Below, in pieces: positions 1 through 9,400 of a stretch of 20,533 nucleotides of DNA. The DNA is from a virus. How positions within the stretch are numbered: position 1 is the stretch's first letter; each line of letters opens with the position of its first letter. A model generated the notes under the pieces. That model searched no databases. It worked only from the letters and a program-made list of their open reading frames with translations, and was not told the DNA's origin. The stretch covers positions 1 to 20,533 of the IMG/VR virus record IMGVR_UViG_3300035670_001458, one strand, 5' to 3'. The position numbers and the translations under genes were made by a program.

Positions 1-15
1 ACTATGTTTGCCATA

Positions 16-249
16 TTACTCTTCTAATTTTAGTATTATTCGTTCCAACAGGGTTTCCATGCTTGTCAAACGATCGCTAAGTTGCTTGACCTCGTTTTCC
101 AAACTCTTATTTTTATTTAGTAATGAAGCCATCATAGCCCTTTTCTTTCGATGCTCAGCAAGAGCAGAGGAATCTTGTGCTATGATGGCTTTCGAGTGCG
201 GGTCTCTCACGAGACCCGGAGCATCAACTACTTTTGCGTAATCTGTCAT
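16..249 (-). CDS. Small coiled-coil phage protein, function unknown
   Basis: A 77-residue protein if the ATG at 249 is used; a TTG one codon upstream would give 78. The ATG is preferred because it overlaps the stop of the giant structural gene by one base (TGATG), which suggests coupled translation. The N-terminal third contains a VRDPHSKAII motif. From memory, this resembles a small protein common among T4-like phages of cyanobacteria and relatives (a 'RDxxSxAI' start followed by charged helices); I cannot name its role. The second half, about residues 40-77, has a heptad-like pattern (LENEVKQL, LTSMETLLERIILKL) typical of a coiled coil, so it probably oligomerises or binds another helical protein. 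It contains no membrane segment or signal peptide. Its position at the end of the baseplate cluster suggests a structural or assembly role, but this is inference. A strong hairpin lies in its early codons, and a TATAAATA site lies about 150 nt upstream. Confidence 0.8.
   Translation of the reverse strand: MTDYAKVVDAPGLVRDPHSKAIIAQDSSALAEHRKKRAMMASLLNKNKSLENEVKQLSDRLTSMETLLERIILKLEE
199..218 (-). other. RNA hairpin with GNRA-type loop in coding sequence
   Basis: On the minus (coding) strand, CGGGTCTC is followed by GTGA and then GAGACCCG. This is a perfect 8-bp, GC-rich stem closed by a GUGA loop, which fits the GNRA tetraloop class. It lies about 31-51 nt after the ATG of the small coiled-coil gene, within the codons for its GLVRDP stretch. 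No U-run follows, so it is not a normal intrinsic terminator. It could stabilise the transcript, be an RNase processing site or slow ribosomes, or it could be a by-product of the encoded peptide. Confidence 0.6.
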
Positions 250-3200
250 CAATTAGTCAGGGCAAGAACTCTCAGATCCTTAACAGTAGGAACCTTGGTG
301 CTGTCGCTGGAAACGAGAACCAATTTAACAGCAAACGTACCGTATCTCTCACCAGTGGATAGAGCCACATTGTCGCCATCTAGATTTGTGTAAGGAGTCT
401 TGTATTTATATTCAACATATCCAAGCTGAGTTGGTGAACCAGCTGACTCAAGAGTCATCGGAACCCATGCGTTATCCTCGAGGATTGGATCAGTCAAAGA
501 AGTCACTCTGTAGTAAGGTATAACGTTACAACCAGAAGGTATGTTGGCATAGAAATAAACCTTCATATCATCAGAATAGAACTCAGAACTCAACGTAACC
601 TTGCGAGTGATGTAACGAGAGAGAGCTTGAGCCTTTCTCACTACAGTTCCACCTTGAGCCAGGCTTATCACGTTTCCGGTCTTGTTGTACTTGAGGGTGG
701 AGCCAGTTGCGTAAGTCAATACAACATAACCGTTCACTGAGATTGATTCTTCAGCGGAAACGTAAACAGCATCCCCAACGGAGAATCCATGACTTGCTGA
801 TGTCGTTATGGTCACTTCGGAAGTCGTCGCAACAACGTTGGTTATAGTAGCAGTCGTGTCCGCAGTTTCGCTATTGGTGTTATTGTTCACTATGTTCTGA
901 ACAAGAGCAGAAGACAGCCTTGACAAGTCAATAACTGGAGAAACATCTCTGTTTGTCGTTGACATGTTGCACAAGAATCTTAGCGTTGTTCCATCATTTG
1001 GATTGTAGTGCTTTCTTGTCTTCATCGTGACATTGCTACCAAGCTGATATGGGGTCCAAGTGCTATCTTTTGAGAACACGGAACCAGTCAATCGCGATGT
1101 CTTGTAATAGTAGTCAACGTTTGTAGATGAGAAATCAAGAATCTCACCATCGACGAACAACAAGTCGTAGTCTACTTGAGAAGATTGTTTCTGTTGTGAC
1201 GATGATGTTGCGTTTAAAGTGACTGACTTCACTGTATTCACTGGGAACACGCACTTGCGTATTCTCATACACAGATCATCAGTTTGCTCTGCGGTCCATG
1301 TAGTTCCGTTGCTACTATAGAACATTGACCCAGAAAGAGGTTGCTTTGTTGCTCTAGCTGAATCGGAACCGAGCAAGAATTCACCAATTCTAGAAATATA
1401 GAACTGAAAGTCATTTACTGGAGAGCCAACAACGAGAGCATATTCTGTGTCTGGGGAAAGGAACACTGGGGCTTCAAACTTAAAGTTAGTTGCTACCTTG
1501 TTTGTGTCTGTTGGCGCAGAGACGTTAATATCACGAGAATGCTTCGTCGCAGTAGCAAATGGTAGAACTTCTGACGAAGATGGATAACCATTTACGGTTG
1601 GTCTAATGGAGACTTCTACTGGCGCATCGTCGTCATCGCTCTTCTGCTTTACGAATAGATCAATAGAGTCAACGAAGATACCATCTGGATTTTCTCTGGA
1701 AGAAACGAAGAAAGTCTGTGCCAATGGGTCACTCTGGCAAGTCCATGTATCCCAGTGCTGATACGACCAAGAAGAAGGGAATCTTGTCGTATCGGAGCTT
1801 GTTTTAGATGCATTGGTGCCTTCTATTGGAGTCACTAATGAAACTGATGCAAAAACCGCGCAGGATGGAGCTGGAAGTGCGCCTCGTGCAGTTGTGGTAT
1901 AAGATATAGCATTCGAGGTCAGACTAAAACTTGCGTTAAACGTGTAGGTAGTTCCAGTCACCAATGTCATTGGAAGAGACACAACGTTGCCATTGTATCT
2001 AAATGTCGTACCAGATGGGAACGAATTCCATCTACCGTTAGTCGTTTCCGTTCTCAATAACGAATTCAAAAGAACAGGAGTTCCGTCGGGAATCGTTTGG
2101 TTTCCGTTGATTCTTACTGTGAAATTGTAAGAAACTGAGCTTGGGTAAGATTCATTGTAATAGTTCCCGCCAATTTCTCTTCCTCTGAAGGACAGAGTAT
2201 ACACAGCAGGAGTGTCAACGCTAACGTTAAGAGTTGGGGTTGTTTCAGGTAACAAATTGTCAAGTTTTCCTGGGCATACAATTTTCCATTGCCATGCTGT
2301 ACCGGAAAGAGGAGCATCAACGATCAGTTGCGCTTTATTTGGGAAGATTGATGTTTTCTCGAAACGCAACTTTCCTGCTGAGGGGTTGTTGTCATCGATG
2401 ACGGAAGTGACAGATGGGTGACCAAGTGCATTTAATTGGTTGTTGTAGTTTGCGTCGCCTCTAAATCCAGTTGTATAAGATCGACCATTCCAAACGATTG
2501 TGTAACGATCTGGTATACCAGTTGGATCAAAGTTAACGCCGCATTGACCCAGATCGGTACCAAAATCAATTTCATAAGTGAATCTTCCGGTACGACCAAG
2601 ACCAGATGCAGTGTCACCGCAAAGAACAGTCACGTCTCGTTGAACGTTCGTCACGACTGAATCTACATCGACGTTAACTGTGGTAATGGTGTTTGTTTTA
2701 GAAACTGGAGTGACTGAAACAGTTTGCACTCTGGTAGCGATAACGTCTTTCTGTAAAGACATCGCCAGACCCATAGCAACATATTTCGATTCCGCTGCAG
2801 TGGTCGCGAATCTACCAAGATCATCTGCTAATCTAAAGACTCGTTCTCCTGTTCTAAACGTCGCTGCAGGAATATTGAAGAAGCCAGCAATATCGCCGGA
2901 TTCATCGGTCGTCATGATAGCATTCGTTGGGTAAACTACATCGCTGATAGTTTCGCCTGTCACCCAAGTTCCATCTTTATACCACTCAACTGAATCGCCT
3001 GCTGAGAATAGATACTGTCCACCAGCCATCTTCACGAATGCTTTGTTGGACTTTAATAGAACAACATCCGCTTCCTGCGAAGTTCCAGCTTTGCGAACCT
3101 TGGTTGCGCCGGAAACTGTAGTCAAGTATATTGATGGAGCCTGAACACAGAAATCGGATACATTGACTCCATCAAAAGCTGCGTATACGATTGTATTTGG

Positions 3201-6200
3201 TTGCATCTTCGACGCAGCGAAGTCGACGATTCTAGACCTAATAAAAGGAACTAACGATGCATCGACTACTTTTGAACCAAGATCTCTGGTTAAAGTTGAT
3301 ACAGCTGAGCGATCAACCTGAATGCCGGAAGCATAGTAAAGGTCGTTGACTGTCGTAGTAGTAGTCGTTGTGGTAGTAGTCGCCGTGTTTTGTATTGCTC
3401 TACCAGAAGTCCCATTCGTCAAAGCGTAAGTCACGTTATCTGACGCAGTGACCCCAGTCGATACATCAATGCCCTTATCAACAAGCTGCCAGTCTGCCCA
3501 CTTAACACCAGTTGATGCTGGGTTTGTGACCTCATCAGCAAGAACGGTGAACGCATCGTTATTCCCGTTTAAGTTAACGATGACATCAGGTAACGTTGTT
3601 TGGTCGGACCAAGTGTCCGACGAAGGGAATAATTTAATTTCGCCGTTCCAGCTAAATGACGAGTATCTTTGAACGTCAGCCCAGTTGGTTGGTTGTGAGT
3701 TGTTGATAATAACTTCAGTGGAATACGGAAGTGTTATCAGCTGTTCATTTAACGAGTATGCGCTCGAAGAAGTCTCCGATCTGTTCAGATCAAATTCAAC
3801 TGTCTGTTTGGCAAATCTTGGACGCAACGCTCTCTGTACGCTATCAATAGAAGCGGAGAACTGGGCGGAGCCAACATCGGAAACGCCAAACCCAGCGAAT
3901 GAATCAACGAGAATACCGTTCTTGAACTTATCTAAACCGGATGCATTCAGGATTGTCTCGTCGGACGCTTGTTTTTCCAACAGCGACATCGCAGTGTAGT
4001 ATTCCATACGGGAAACACGGCTGTCGATTTTGCCGATGTCCTTCATGGTATAGCGTTTGTTCTCCACAAACTCCAGTTTGACTTCTCTTGCGCTGAATGT
4101 GTACGCAGGAACCTGGATGTTGTAGATTGTCATCGCATCTGGAAGATCAGCTGGAATCGATGGGTTCTTGGCAGGAACACCACGAATCATATCAAAACGC
4201 TTTTCTTTGGTGATTATGAGCTTATCAGTCCTTGCCAGATAGAATTCATAATCAGTTGTAACATATTCACCAGGTTCGCACACCTCGGAACCTTGAATGT
4301 TTGTGCTAACTGTCGTGCTGATTGGAGACACCAAAGTTCCTGGGAAACTTGCGATGTCGGCTCTTCTCGGTCTAAAATCAATAACATCTCTTAAAGAAAC
4401 AACTTCGCCACTGCTTGCTCTAAAGGAAGGAATGTTCTCGTAAGGAACGACCAAGTTGCTGTTTGAGTTCGTTGTATCGTACGAATTAACTGAGAAATAT
4501 CCCTCAGTTGAACTATGTGCGAAATACTCAAGCGAAACTACTAATCTGTTGTAAGTCGTTGGGCTTGCTGGGAGATTTCCTGCCTTAAGAACGATCGATG
4601 CGTTATCATACACATAATCGCGTTGACCGTTGTCTAGCGTGTACTTGCTTGTTACGTCAATCGGTACAGTGCCACTATTCGTTGAGTGCTGCGCAACAAT
4701 TTTTGTTATTCTGTAAACATCAGAAACGCCAAGGGGTATTCTTGTTGCAGCTGAATTTGCAAGGTAGACTGTGGTTGCAGTTCTTACCTTAGCTTTTGCT
4801 TGCGTGGATACAGAAATTTTAGCATAAACGTCATACAATGCGCCGTTTGTGAATGTTCCAGTCAGCGTGAACGAGGTTCCAGTAATGCTAACTGATGATG
4901 GATTGACGCGAGTTCCATCTGTTTGCTTGATTACAACGTAATCAAGAGGGTTGGTTGATATGTAAGCCTTACCCTCAGTGGTCAATTGAACTGTAGGCGA
5001 CAGAGTTGTCGCGGTTGCAGTACCAGCAGTCTTTATCTGCGACAGGTAGCTAGTGTCGTACACTGCTTTAGTTGGTGAATCTTTCAGCTTCACAATAATA
5101 GGCAATTTCTTGGCTCGATACAGCTTTTCTGTATTTGCTGTATCAATGACAGCTTGCCAAGGAGTGCTGAATAAATTGTGCGCTTGAGCAATAGCGTATG
5201 GAGAATTGATGACAACGTTGGTGACGTAAACACGCAACTTGTTGGCGTCAACTGCCTTCACATAAGAAACGTATGCTGAACCGATAACCGTATTGGAAGA
5301 ATTTCTAATGCTTATTTGAGGTACAGTTGCGAAGTCAATCGATACTCCAGTACCGTTGTTCACTATGAAGTAATCTCCATAGCCAGCTTCATTCACTGTA
5401 TTTTGTTCTTCTTCATAATCTCGAGATTTCTCGAGGTCTACGGTTATCGTAGAAGTTGTTTCGAACTCATAACCCTTGACGTACGCCTTACCAGGTTCAA
5501 TCGAAACTGATAACTTTTCTGTGTCTTTCTTTACGTTATCAACTACTTTAGCCTTAAACGGTTTGACGGTGTAGTTACCAGACTCATCGAATGTTCTACG
5601 AGCCAGAACGTCTTCCAATGCACCTAAATTTGGATTCGTCAAAGACTTTATTAGCGTACCAGTTCTGTAACGAGCCAGTTCAATGAAGTTGTCTTCTGTG
5701 CTCTCGATCATTGCATCGGCATCTGACTCAGCTACTGGGTCGTATGCAACGGTGACCAAATCTAAAGAAATCTGTACCCTATCTGCACCAGGGGCAGCGT
5801 AATTCAATGTACCGGATGATGGATCCAATAAAGATTCATCTTCTTGGTATGTAACAATAGACTCAGAAACTCTCAATCCAACTTTGACCGTCGGAGTTGC
5901 GCTATCAGCAAGTATAATAGTCTGTGCTGGCGCGACGACGAAATAATCTTTGATATAGAACACCGATTCCTGCAATTTGAACGCAGTCGCAGTACCAACG
6001 TTGGTTGCACTGTTGGTGATCACCAACTCGCCAACAGTAGGCACGGTTGCGTTCTCATTTAGGATTTCACCAGGAGCCAGCTTGTTACCGTTCAAGTACG
6101 AGAAGTACAAACGTGAAACGCCAGCGGTGATGTTGTTCTTGTAAGAAATTACCTTTAGCTTGCTCTTGTTGGTCCCTGATATGAGAATCTTACCAACATA

Positions 6201-6446
6201 GTCACTGATATCACTCTTAACGACGTCGATGTAAACGACGTTGAATCTCGAACTCTCGCCACCAAGAACAAGAGATTCATTCTTGAACAAGAATCCACCG
6301 ATAGATTTTATCTGCTGCTGTATGGCTGACTGCATCTGCGTCAGCTCGCGAGCTTGCACAGGAACCCCTGGCTTAAACAAAACCTTGACGTAATTCTTCG
6401 TAGGTTCGAAATCGTCGAAATAAGGATCTATGTTGTAATTGCTCAT
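249..6446 (-). CDS. Giant virion structural protein, DUF4815 type (peripheral baseplate/fibre candidate)
   Basis: 2065 residues. The N-terminus (NIDPYFDDFEPTKNYVKVLF, then PGVPVQARELTQMQ) is the hallmark opening of DUF4815 proteins, large virion components of cyanophages and other T4-like phages. Further family-like stretches are the SRIVDFAASKMQPNTIVYAAFDGV region (about 1065-1095) and a DPLAQTF block at about 1575 followed by 'VDSIDLFVKQK' and 'VNGYPSSS'. Extra modules are visible. Residues 1023-1032 are ten consecutive threonines. About 1275-1391 is a beta-rich insert (IPDRYTIVWNG, ending near APLSGTAWQW). About 1862-1938 is a 'TITTSASHGFSVGDAVYV' beta module. The gene follows gp8 after one base, the place where T4 has its peripheral baseplate genes, so an outer-baseplate or fibre-anchoring role is likely, though not shown by sequence alone. 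No enzymatic motif was recognised. No good Shine-Dalgarno sequence precedes the ATG at 6446; two NATAAATA sites lie 165 and 248 nt upstream. Confidence 0.88.
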   Translation of the reverse strand: MSNYNIDPYFDDFEPTKNYVKVLFKPGVPVQARELTQMQSAIQQQIKSIGGFLFKNESLVLGGESSRFNVVYIDVVKSDISDYVGKILISGTNKSKLKVISYKNNITAGVSRLYFSYLNGNKLAPGEILNENATVPTVGELVITNSATNVGTATAFKLQESVFYIKDYFVVAPAQTIILADSATPTVKVGLRVSESIVTYQEDESLLDPSSGTLNYAAPGADRVQISLDLVTVAYDPVAESDADAMIESTEDNFIELARYRTGTLIKSLTNPNLGALEDVLARRTFDESGNYTVKPFKAKVVDNVKKDTEKLSVSIEPGKAYVKGYEFETTSTITVDLEKSRDYEEEQNTVNEAGYGDYFIVNNGTGVSIDFATVPQISIRNSSNTVIGSAYVSYVKAVDANKLRVYVTNVVINSPYAIAQAHNLFSTPWQAVIDTANTEKLYRAKKLPIIVKLKDSPTKAVYDTSYLSQIKTAGTATATTLSPTVQLTTEGKAYISTNPLDYVVIKQTDGTRVNPSSVSITGTSFTLTGTFTNGALYDVYAKISVSTQAKAKVRTATTVYLANSAATRIPLGVSDVYRITKIVAQHSTNSGTVPIDVTSKYTLDNGQRDYVYDNASIVLKAGNLPASPTTYNRLVVSLEYFAHSSTEGYFSVNSYDTTNSNSNLVVPYENIPSFRASSGEVVSLRDVIDFRPRRADIASFPGTLVSPISTTVSTNIQGSEVCEPGEYVTTDYEFYLARTDKLIITKEKRFDMIRGVPAKNPSIPADLPDAMTIYNIQVPAYTFSAREVKLEFVENKRYTMKDIGKIDSRVSRMEYYTAMSLLEKQASDETILNASGLDKFKNGILVDSFAGFGVSDVGSAQFSASIDSVQRALRPRFAKQTVEFDLNRSETSSSAYSLNEQLITLPYSTEVIINNSQPTNWADVQRYSSFSWNGEIKLFPSSDTWSDQTTLPDVIVNLNGNNDAFTVLADEVTNPASTGVKWADWQLVDKGIDVSTGVTASDNVTYALTNGTSGRAIQNTATTTTTTTTTTVNDLYYASGIQVDRSAVSTLTRDLGSKVVDASLVPFIRSRIVDFAASKMQPNTIVYAAFDGVNVSDFCVQAPSIYLTTVSGATKVRKAGTSQEADVVLLKSNKAFVKMAGGQYLFSAGDSVEWYKDGTWVTGETISDVVYPTNAIMTTDESGDIAGFFNIPAATFRTGERVFRLADDLGRFATTAAESKYVAMGLAMSLQKDVIATRVQTVSVTPVSKTNTITTVNVDVDSVVTNVQRDVTVLCGDTASGLGRTGRFTYEIDFGTDLGQCGVNFDPTGIPDRYTIVWNGRSYTTGFRGDANYNNQLNALGHPSVTSVIDDNNPSAGKLRFEKTSIFPNKAQLIVDAPLSGTAWQWKIVCPGKLDNLLPETTPTLNVSVDTPAVYTLSFRGREIGGNYYNESYPSSVSYNFTVRINGNQTIPDGTPVLLNSLLRTETTNGRWNSFPSGTTFRYNGNVVSLPMTLVTGTTYTFNASFSLTSNAISYTTTARGALPAPSCAVFASVSLVTPIEGTNASKTSSDTTRFPSSWSYQHWDTWTCQSDPLAQTFFVSSRENPDGIFVDSIDLFVKQKSDDDDAPVEVSIRPTVNGYPSSSEVLPFATATKHSRDINVSAPTDTNKVATNFKFEAPVFLSPDTEYALVVGSPVNDFQFYISRIGEFLLGSDSARATKQPLSGSMFYSSNGTTWTAEQTDDLCMRIRKCVFPVNTVKSVTLNATSSSQQKQSSQVDYDLLFVDGEILDFSSTNVDYYYKTSRLTGSVFSKDSTWTPYQLGSNVTMKTRKHYNPNDGTTLRFLCNMSTTNRDVSPVIDLSRLSSALVQNIVNNNTNSETADTTATITNVVATTSEVTITTSASHGFSVGDAVYVSAEESISVNGYVVLTYATGSTLKYNKTGNVISLAQGGTVVRKAQALSRYITRKVTLSSEFYSDDMKVYFYANIPSGCNVIPYYRVTSLTDPILEDNAWVPMTLESAGSPTQLGYVEYKYKTPYTNLDGDNVALSTGERYGTFAVKLVLVSSDSTKVPTVKDLRVLALTN
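403..410 (-). promoter_or_regulatory. Candidate T4-type late promoter (TATAAATAC)
   Basis: The minus strand reads TATAAATAC, identical to the T4 late-promoter core recognised by the phage sigma factor gp55. It lies inside the 3' end of the giant DUF4815 gene, about 150 nt before the start of the small coiled-coil gene, and could give that gene its own late transcript. The match is direct; activity is inferred. Confidence 0.5.
3351..3380 (-). repeat. Threonine homopolymer tract (ACN x10)
   Basis: Ten consecutive threonine codons (residues 1023-1032 of the giant virion protein), using ACT, ACG, ACA and ACC, preceded by another Thr-Ala pair. It is probably a flexible linker between the N-terminal half and the block beginning VNDLYYASG. 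The mixed codons limit replication slippage but do not exclude it. Confidence 0.7.
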
Positions 6447-6447
6447 A

Positions 6448-9400
6448 TTAGAAATTTATTACCGTTCTGAATGAAAGAGTTTGGTCTTGGTTTTGCGTGA
6501 AATCAGATGAACTATTTGAAATCATCAAGACGTCGCCTGTTCTGAAGTCAATTTCTGGTTCAGTCACGGATGTAACAGTGAATGTAACTGGTCCAGTGAT
6601 CGTCATATTTGTATTTATTCGCCCACCATTTAGCGGTTGTAACAAAAGTCTGTTAAACGCAGTATCATCATCAAGAGCAGATATGACTCTAAAGTATTTA
6701 TCACCGTTTGTTTGATCCGGAATTGTCATAATTGACCCTTCTGGAACAGAACCGATATCAAAAGACCCAGATACGGTATAGCAAGCAGATGGGAATCTTG
6801 ACTCGACGAATCTTTGATTCAGAGTAGTCTTGGAAGTGAAATAATCAGCAGTTCCCTTCTTGCGCAACTTAACAACCATACCAGGTAGTGTGAACCCGGA
6901 GTTAGAACGAATTATCAGACTGCTCGTCTTATTATTCGTCGATGCACTCATGATGGTGAATTCTCTACCTGCTTCGTCAACTAATACAGTACCAACTGTA
7001 AAGTTGGCAAACTTAGTCAAGACATAATTGCTACCACCTGTTGTCACTGAACAAGAAGCAATTCCACCGCCGGAAATGACGGGCTTCAGAACAGCGCCGA
7101 CTCCCTCGCCATTGCTAATGACCGCAGTTGGAGTGGAAGTGTAACCGTAACCTGGTTCAGTTATTGTTATCGAAGACACGTACCCAACTACTTTAGCGTA
7201 CGCCAATGCGCCAGTTCCCGAACCTCCAGTGAAAGAAACCGTTGGAGTGCTGGTATAACCGGAACCTTGGCTGTTCATAGTCAAAGAAGAAACAAACCCA
7301 GTTATTCCTACGGAAGCAGTGGCTCTACCTAAAGTTGCTTGTAAGACGAATCCTTTTCTGTTCGTTCCGCCGCCAATAACATTAACTGTTGGAGTGCTTG
7401 TGTAACCGGATCCTGGGTTCGTTATGTTCACGCCAACGATACCACTACCAACCGTGGCTACCGCAGCAGCTCCTGAACCGCCGCCTCCGGAGAAAGATAT
7501 TGTTGGGTTTGTTGTGTATGCGTACCCTCTATTCGTTATTGTGATTCCAATAACCTTTCCACCGGAAATTTGAGCAGTTGCCGTCGCTCCAGCAGCGCCG
7601 ACCCCACCACCAGTTATAGTGACTGTTGGTGAGCTTGTGTATCCGCTGCCTTGCGCAGTCAACGTTATTTGTCTAACGCAACTCTCGACGAACGCTTCCG
7701 CCGTTGCACCATTACCGCCGCCGCCAGTTATTGTTATAGTTGGATTCGATGAGAATGACTCACCGGAATCAATAACTTCAACGTCATGTACACCACAAGA
7801 ACCATTGAGTGACACCAAGGGTGGCGTTTGATACTTACTTCCCGCTGCTTCTAACGTCAAACCAGAAGTTGTCCCTGATAAAACTGCCGTGGCTGCTGCA
7901 TTAACTCCAGGACCGCTGAACGAAACAGTTGGCGCACTGGTATAACCAGTCCCTGGATTTGTCACCTTTATTTTAATAACCTTACCGTTATTAACATATG
8001 CTGTTGCTGCTGCACCAGTGCCACCGCCGCCGCTGAACGAAACAGTTGGTGCAGAAGTGTAAGAACCGCCCTGGTTCGTTATGTCTATGGCTCCAACTCC
8101 AGTACTTAAAGAAGAAACGATTCTTGCGCCGGATCCAGTCGTTGATGAGAGTACAACCTGTGGCGGGGAATAGTAACCAACGCCACCGAACGTTATTGCA
8201 GAAGTTAAACTCGTCGAGTCAACTTTAGCTGAGATTGTTGCTGTCGCAGAAGCACCGGAACCGCCGCCACCGCTGAACGAAACAGTTGGTGCAGAAGTGT
8301 ACCCAGTTCCGCCGTCTTCGATGAATAGATTTTGAACAGATTTACCTGTGACATTGACTCTACCGATGGCGCCCTGCCCACCGCCTCCATAGAAATTGAC
8401 GATCGGTCCAAAGTCAGCATCGACCTGATATCTCTTGGGGGAAACCTGATCGTGGATGTTGACGCTGTAATCGTAGTTTCTAATGTTCTTAATGATTCCG
8501 TGCTGCTTATAAGTGGCAACAACATCAAAATCGGACAAACGATCAGTGTATACGCTGCTATGGAACATCAGAGAGTTAGAGTGAAACTCATCAACAACAT
8601 CTCGACCATGTCCGAGGTTTTGAGAAACGTTGACTCTAGCTACCACATCAACCACTGCTGGGTAATTACCCAGCAAAGAAGATCTACTTGGGTTCACCTG
8701 TGGCGTGACGAGAACCTCAGCCCAAGAGTATCCTGTTCCTGGTTTAGTCACAAGTATCTTTGATATCGTGTTATCTGCGTTTATTACGAGTTGCGCAGAT
8801 GCGCCAGTTCCATCGCCAATAATTTTAACCGTGCTACTTGATGAATAACCAGTACCAATTGTGGTGACCTCAATTGAGTCAACTGTTCCTGGAGTTGACA
8901 GAAGTTCGACCAGAGCCTGGTCACTATCCAAATCGCCAACATTTAAATCGGCAACTATTTCTGCACCCTGACCAGATGCTGAACTTCTGACAATCAGAGT
9001 TGCCTTTGTGTAATCTCTACCTGGATTCTTAACAATTACATCGCCAAGTTGACCGTTGTATATGACTGGCTCAAGCACAGCACCAGTTCCATCGCCGACG
9101 ACTTCAATCCAAGTAGTCGCTTGTGCATAACTTGAGCCTGACTTGACGATAACAATCTCATTCAGACCACCATCAGAGTAGTATCTGCTCTGAAGAGAGT
9201 TAAACACTGGCAAATAATCCGCAGTGAGAAACTTACTGCGCATACCAGCTGGTATTGTGTACATGTAGCGCCATGTATAACCATCAGCGGTTTTGAAGTT
9301 ATACGCATCAGTCAACGTAGGTCTTACAGTTGATGCTGCGCCGTAGTTGTTGTCAATGCACTTGTAGACTCTGTAGTTCTGATCGTCGTAAACGTAAAAC

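Noticed and set aside
114-120. CTAAATA on the minus strand inside the small coiled-coil gene
   Set aside because: It differs from the ATAAATA core used elsewhere, and the gene it might serve lies beyond the window edge, so its position cannot be judged.
3969-4394. 141-codon open frame on the plus strand
   Set aside because: It is antisense to a well-supported stretch of the DUF4815 gene and shows no recognisable protein features. The same reasoning removes the other long plus-strand frames below 19800.
5420-5435. Inverted repeat CTCGAG-ATTT-CTCGAG in the DUF4815 gene
   Set aside because: The arms are themselves the self-complementary CTCGAG, so the structure is a chance doubling of a short palindrome in Ser/Arg/Glu codons. 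It has no link to a gene boundary.
7025-8310. Regularly spaced DNA repeats that might suggest a CRISPR or tandem non-coding array
   Set aside because: The repeats are in frame, vary mainly in ways that keep the GYTSxPTVSFSG protein pattern, and have no unique spacers. They are coding repeats of gp8.
8205-8763. Open frames of 107 and 143 codons in other frames across gp8
   Set aside because: They exist because of the biased, repetitive gp8 codons. Their translations are Ser/Leu-rich and lack known motifs, and neither fits the operon spacing.
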